Below, piece by piece: positions 14,625 through 18,177 of a DNA stretch of 18,177 nt. The translations under genes were made by a program, and so were the position numbers. How positions within the stretch are numbered: the stretch's first letter is position 1; the number at the start of each line of letters is the position of its first letter. Location: positions 1 to 18,177 of the forward strand of contig JBKCIQ010000189.1 of NCBI GenBank assembly GCA_046302135.1, read 5' to 3'. Source of the stretch: AM-1111 sp046302135. GTDB lineage: Bacteria; Bacteroidota; Bacteroidia; B-17B0; Aurantibacillaceae. The notes under the pieces were generated by a model. It saw only the letters and a program-made list of their open reading frames with translations. It did no database searches and was not told the origin of the DNA.

Positions 14625-15691
14625 ATCATGTTAAGATTTAGTTTAATTTCAAAATCACTTTCTGTTTCATTGATTTCTAATTTATGTCTATCTGGGTAAA
14701 TAAGATTCAATCTGGTTTTAGTATTTTTTATTCCTATTCTATGTCTTTCACTTTCAGGAAAGTTTCTTCTTAATTTTTCATTTTTAACATGAAGTCTTAG
14801 AGAATTATTTACAGTTGATAAGTTAACAAGCAAGATAGATTTTTTCTCCGGACTCACACCGAACTTAAACGCGTTTTCTACAAATGGTATGATGATGAGC
14901 GGGGCGATTTTTTTATTTTTAAAATCTGCGTTAACATCATAAATTATATCTATGGTATCGCCGAACCTTAGTTTCTGTAGTTCAATATAATTTTTAATGT
15001 AATTTATTTCTTTTTCCAACGATACAAATTCATGTTCAGATTCTTCCAACACGTAACGCATCATTTCGGATAATTTTTGAACTGCATCTGCACTGCGTTC
15101 TGCATTTTCACTGATTGACATAGAGAAAATACTGTTTAGTGAATTGAAAAGAAAATGCGGGTTGATTTGTGCCTTTAAAAAAGATAATTCAGTATTTATT
15201 TTTTCCTGCTCAGCTTGTTTCCACTTTGCTGAGGTTTTAATCATTAAAGGTAAAATTACAGCTAGTGAAAAATTTAAAAAATCTCTCCCTCCGAAAATAA
15301 AAAACAAAATGCCTGGCGGTTGTCGGTGATGCGGATGAATATGTTCTTGTTTTTTTTGAAGTTGAAAATTCTTATTATTCGAAAAATGATGATCTTCCTT
15401 GGGGTGATGAAAAAATATTTCTCTTGTAAGAACGATTAGTCCAAATGAAATGATCAGTATTAATAAAAACTTGATATATTTTTTTTGAAAATAGAATCTT
15501 GGTATAAGTAAAAAATAGCTTAAGTAAAATAAACCAAGTAATAAGATGTGAGTAAAAAAATCCCTTTGAAATCCTTTGAAGTGAATAAATTCAAAATTAG
15601 AAGAAAGTTCAGGTGAAAAAATAATAGGGAAAGATAAATAAAGTAAGGAGCCTAGTATATGAAACCACCAATAAATTTTTTTTGTCTTCAT
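14621..15691 (-). CDS. LytS/YehU-type sensor histidine kinase with histidine-rich periplasmic loop
   Basis: A 356-residue membrane kinase. Four membrane segments are visible at about 6-25, 45-63, 75-93 and 128-151. Charges (KTKK before the first, RFYFQKK between the second and third) place the N-terminus and the kinase core inside. The loop between segments 3 and 4 (residues 94-127) is then periplasmic and holds eight histidines: 95, 96, 101, 102, 117, 119, 121 and 122. The cytoplasmic part has a coiled linker (AEQEKINTELSFLKAQ), the His_kinase motif QINPHFLFNSLNSI at 175-188 with phosphoacceptor H179, and an ATPase domain with PFVENAFKFG and RIGIKNTKTRLNLIY. The histidine-rich loop suggests metal or pH sensing (inference). 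It lies 81 bases downstream of the M1 peptidase gene. Confidence 0.94.
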   Translation of the reverse strand: MKTKKIYWWFHILGSLLYLSFPIIFSPELSSNFEFIHFKGFQRDFFTHILLLGLFYLSYFLLIPRFYFQKKYIKFLLILIISFGLIVLTREIFFHHPKEDHHFSNNKNFQLQKKQEHIHPHHRQPPGILFFIFGGRDFLNFSLAVILPLMIKTSAKWKQAEQEKINTELSFLKAQINPHFLFNSLNSIFSMSISENAERSADAVQKLSEMMRYVLEESEHEFVSLEKEINYIKNYIELQKLRFGDTIDIIYDVNADFKNKKIAPLIIIPFVENAFKFGVSPEKKSILLVNLSTVNNSLRLHVKNEKLRRNFPESERHRIGIKNTKTRLNLIYPDRHKLEINETESDFEIKLNLNMI

Positions 15692-15772
15692 TGAAATAGA
15701 AGATTAAATTACCCAATTTGATAGTTCGGAAATAAAAAATGCGAAGAAATGAGCTTTTTTAGAGGAAAAAAA

Positions 15773-18076
15773 TTACAGTTTACCTTCTTTTTGCAATTGC
15801 ATAAGGTTTTTATCTCTTTCTCTTTGTTTTTCTTTGAATAATTGCAGTTTGCTTGGAAGTTCTTTCTTGGGATAATGATTATTTTCCAGTTCAATATCAG
15901 CTGTTTCCAAGTATGGATCTAATGTTATCTGTTTCACTTCTTTGTCCAGAATAAACATTTTCGAAACTTTTGAATTATTTAATCTCCATATCTCTGCCGG
16001 AATTCGTTTTACATCTTTCGTTCCGTCTACATACTCAAATTCAACTATTAATGGCATGATTAATCCGCCTAGGTTTTCAAATTCTAACCAATAAATATTT
16101 TTATCTGCTTTGAGTAATTTCTTTTCGTCTTCACTCAATGTTTTCAAGTATTGTTCGTAAATGCTTTTGTCAAAATCTGTCACTTTATTCGGGTCGTAAG
16201 TATTATAAAAATCTTTTAATTCGGGATACGTCATTATCCGTGTAACGGGAATAGCTGTTTTGTCCCTTTGTTTGCTTAATGATTCGGGGGATTGGTTTTG
16301 TATGTCCTTTTTAAATTTCTTTTCTTGTTCAGGATCTTTAGAATCAACTTTAAACCAAGCAACATCAGAAATGGAAATATCACAAGGTTCAATTCCGTAA
16401 AACCATCCTCTCCAGAACCAATCTAAATCTACTGCACTTGCATCTTCCATGGTTCTGTAAAAATCTGCAGGTCTCGGATGTTTAAATGCCCAGCGCTGGC
16501 AATAAGTTTTAAATGCAAAATCAAAAAGCTCTCGTCCCATTACCGTTTCACGTAATATGTTCAGTGCAGTGGCAGGCTTGCCATAAGCGTTGTTGCCAAA
16601 TTGTAAAATACTTTCGGAGTTGCTCATGATTGGCGTTAGTGTACTCTTATCGCTGGACATATAGTTAACAATGTACTTAGGCTCGCCTCTTCTTGATGGA
16701 TAATCCTTATCCCATTCTTTTTCCGTAAGATATTGTACAAATGTGTTGAATCCTTCATCCATCCAAGTCCACTGACGTTCATCGCTGTTTATTATCATCG
16801 GAAAAAAGTTGTGCCCTACCTCGTGAATTACAACGGAAATCAAGCCTGTTTTGGTATTCTCACTGTATGTACCGTCTGCTTCCGGGCGTGGACCGTTAAA
16901 ACAGATCATAGGATATTCCATTCCGCCTATTGGACCGTTAACAGAAATTGCAACAGGGTAGGGATATTGGATAGTGTGTTTCGAATAAGTAATAATGGTT
17001 TGCGCTACTGCATGGGTTGAGTATTTTTCCCACAGCGGATTTCCTTCTTTAGGATAAAGTGACATACATAATACAGTTTTCCCTTCGCTTGGTACACCCA
17101 TGGCATCCCAAATAAATTTTCTCGAAGAGGCCCAGGCAAAATCCCTAACGTTTTTTGCTTCAAAAGTCCAGGTCTTCATTTCTTTACTCTTATTTCCTTC
17201 TCTTTTTTCTGCCTCGGATTGGGTTGCAATAATTACCGGTGTTTTTGAAGTTTTTGCCTGAGTCAATCTGTTTTGCATTTCTGAACTTAATACAGAAGAT
17301 GCATTTTTCAGTTCACCTGTGGCAGTAACAATATGGTCGGAAGGAACGGTAATATTAACTGTGTAGTTTCCGAATTCTAATGCGAATTCACCACGACCGA
17401 TATATTCTTTGTTTTGCCAACCTTCTACATCGTCGTAAACACAAAGCCTGGGAAACCATTGTGCGAGTTCAAAAATGCTGTTACCGTCTTTTTCAAAATA
17501 TTCAAACCCTCCACGTCCTCCGTAAATACGTGCATTATTGATGTAGTTGAACCAGTCTATTGTGAATACAAATGATTGTTTGGATTTAATAGGTGAGGGG
17601 AGATCCACTCGCATCATAGTTCCCTGAACTACAAAATTCAAATCTTTACCCTTACTGTCTTTTACTTTAACATTTTTGTATCCTCCGTCAAACTCGTAAT
17701 TCATTTTTCTTGTAAATGAATTAAAAGACATATCCTTTGGTTTTTCATCTGTATCAGCCGTGTTGCTTAGAGAATTTTTCATGAATATATTCTGATCCAT
17801 TTGAATCCACAAGTAATTCAATGCGTCTGGAGAATTATTGTAATATGTTATTTTTTCGCTACCCGTTAACGAAGGGTTCGGCCATGTTTCATCTAGTTTT
17901 ACGTTTATGGTATAGTCAACCTGCTGTTGCCAGTATTCATGGCCGGGTCCGCCGGCAGCATTCCGGTAATTATTTGGTGTTGGCAATAATTCATCAATCT
18001 GATGAAATTTATTGCTGTTGTAGTGTTGAGCTAGAATCGCTAATGGTAGAAGCAGAGTTATCAGTAGTTTTTTCAT
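15773..18076 (-). CDS. Exported M1-family zinc metallopeptidase
   Basis: A 767-residue aminopeptidase-type protein with a signal peptide (MKKLLITLLLPLAILAQ, 1-17). The N-terminal beta domain (about 50-270) precedes the gluzincin catalytic domain. That domain has GGMEYP at 384-389, the exopeptidase GxMEN equivalent with Y in place of N, and the zinc site HEVGH at 418-422 with the third ligand E441 in WMDEGF, exactly the HExxH-x18-E spacing. NAYGKPATALNILRE supplies the likely catalytic tyrosine, and DWFWRGWFYG lies further on. The C-terminus is a lysine/glutamate-rich tail, not a T9SS sorting domain, so the protein is probably periplasmic or membrane-associated. A TATATTTG element ends four bases before the ATG. 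The histidine kinase gene follows after 81 bases. The substrate is unknown; release of N-terminal residues from peptides is expected from the family. Confidence 0.93.
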   Translation of the reverse strand: MKKLLITLLLPLAILAQHYNSNKFHQIDELLPTPNNYRNAAGGPGHEYWQQQVDYTINVKLDETWPNPSLTGSEKITYYNNSPDALNYLWIQMDQNIFMKNSLSNTADTDEKPKDMSFNSFTRKMNYEFDGGYKNVKVKDSKGKDLNFVVQGTMMRVDLPSPIKSKQSFVFTIDWFNYINNARIYGGRGGFEYFEKDGNSIFELAQWFPRLCVYDDVEGWQNKEYIGRGEFALEFGNYTVNITVPSDHIVTATGELKNASSVLSSEMQNRLTQAKTSKTPVIIATQSEAEKREGNKSKEMKTWTFEAKNVRDFAWASSRKFIWDAMGVPSEGKTVLCMSLYPKEGNPLWEKYSTHAVAQTIITYSKHTIQYPYPVAISVNGPIGGMEYPMICFNGPRPEADGTYSENTKTGLISVVIHEVGHNFFPMIINSDERQWTWMDEGFNTFVQYLTEKEWDKDYPSRRGEPKYIVNYMSSDKSTLTPIMSNSESILQFGNNAYGKPATALNILRETVMGRELFDFAFKTYCQRWAFKHPRPADFYRTMEDASAVDLDWFWRGWFYGIEPCDISISDVAWFKVDSKDPEQEKKFKKDIQNQSPESLSKQRDKTAIPVTRIMTYPELKDFYNTYDPNKVTDFDKSIYEQYLKTLSEDEKKLLKADKNIYWLEFENLGGLIMPLIVEFEYVDGTKDVKRIPAEIWRLNNSKVSKMFILDKEVKQITLDPYLETADIELENNHYPKKELPSKLQLFKEKQRERDKNLMQLQKEGKL

Positions 18077-18080
18077 AATC

Positions 18081-18088
18081 CAAATATA
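18081..18088 (-). promoter_or_regulatory. Candidate -7 element four bases before the M1 peptidase ATG (TATATTTG)
   Basis: On the minus strand the sequence is TATATTTG-GATT-ATG, with ATG at 18074-18076. It is a full TAnnTTTG match with the same four-base spacing as at ribF and the CCA-type gene. The T-run about 18-23 bases upstream may serve as a poor -33. The start codon itself is secure because the signal peptide begins there. The remaining sequence to the window end (18089-18177) shows no gene. Confidence 0.5.
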
Positions 18089-18177
18089 CTTGTTCTAAAG
18101 GATAGAAAAAACTGTTTTGGTTTATGATTTTATCTAAAAATCTAACTTTCCATTCTAACAAGTATTGGAAATTTCAT

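Noticed and set aside
15734..15760. Possible terminator between the M1 peptidase and kinase genes (A6-GC ... GC-A-T6 on the minus strand)
   Set aside because: Only two GC pairs close a ten-base loop and the A/T arms contain a bulge; too weak to call an intrinsic terminator.
15773..18076. M1 peptidase as a fourth T9SS cargo
   Set aside because: The C-terminus is a charged lysine/glutamate-rich tail with no FPNP-type sorting domain; only an ordinary signal peptide is visible.
1..18177. CRISPR arrays, tRNA/rRNA genes, insertion sequences, phage or restriction-defence genes
   Set aside because: No spaced identical repeats, tRNA-like cloverleaf sequences, terminal inverted repeats or transposase motifs were seen on either strand.

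Overview
The window is an AT-rich stretch of a Bacteroidota chromosome, most likely a free-living or environmental lineage. Four kinds of evidence point there. Three secreted proteins end in type IX secretion (T9SS) C-terminal sorting domains. A LytS-type kinase is paired with a LytTR regulator. The DUF4783-nadC-rlmH and xerD/aroQ neighbourhoods are, from memory, common in this phylum. The -7 promoter elements are TAnnTTTG, and Shine-Dalgarno sequences are largely absent. I see no rRNA, tRNA, CRISPR, insertion sequence or phage genes, and no gene-free gap longer than about 120 bases.

Region 1 (1-7516) is mostly housekeeping. A partial xerD recombinase gene diverges from aroQ (shikimate pathway), which runs head-on into a small secreted leucine-rich-repeat protein gene. 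The minus strand then carries ribF (FMN/FAD synthesis), a 61-residue membrane protein and a 3-hydroxyacyl-CoA dehydrogenase. Next on the same strand come a SAM-dependent O-methyltransferase directly behind a CCA-adding/poly(A) polymerase-type nucleotidyltransferase, and nadC overlapping a DUF4783 gene. rlmH (23S rRNA methyltransferase) diverges from DUF4783.

Region 2 (7540-8913) encodes one large polytopic membrane protein behind rlmH. It has a GGDT-type loop motif reminiscent of EpsG/Wzy-like polysaccharide polymerases, but its function is not established.

Region 3 (8916-18076, all minus strand) is the accessory part. In transcription order it holds an exported M1 zinc aminopeptidase, a LytS-like histidine kinase with a histidine-rich loop predicted to be periplasmic, and its LytTR response regulator (4-base overlap). 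These are followed by three tightly packed T9SS cargo genes: an arylsulfotransferase-like beta-propeller, a protein with two tandem E-set/CBM-like repeats, and a CotH-kinase/lamin-tail protein. Spacings of 33, 1 and -4 bases suggest that the two-component system and the cargo genes are co-transcribed. A plausible but unproven reading is a metal- or envelope-responsive module that exports two possible modifying enzymes, one for sulfate transfer and one for phosphorylation, together with a carbohydrate-binding-like partner.

The most notable non-coding signal is a perfect TAnnTTTG element exactly four bases before the start codons of ribF, the CCA-type gene (GTG start) and the M1 peptidase gene. 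This predicts leaderless or nearly leaderless transcripts. A second oddity is nadC, where three normally conserved glycines around the catalytic NHR motif are replaced, each by what looks like a single G-to-T change.
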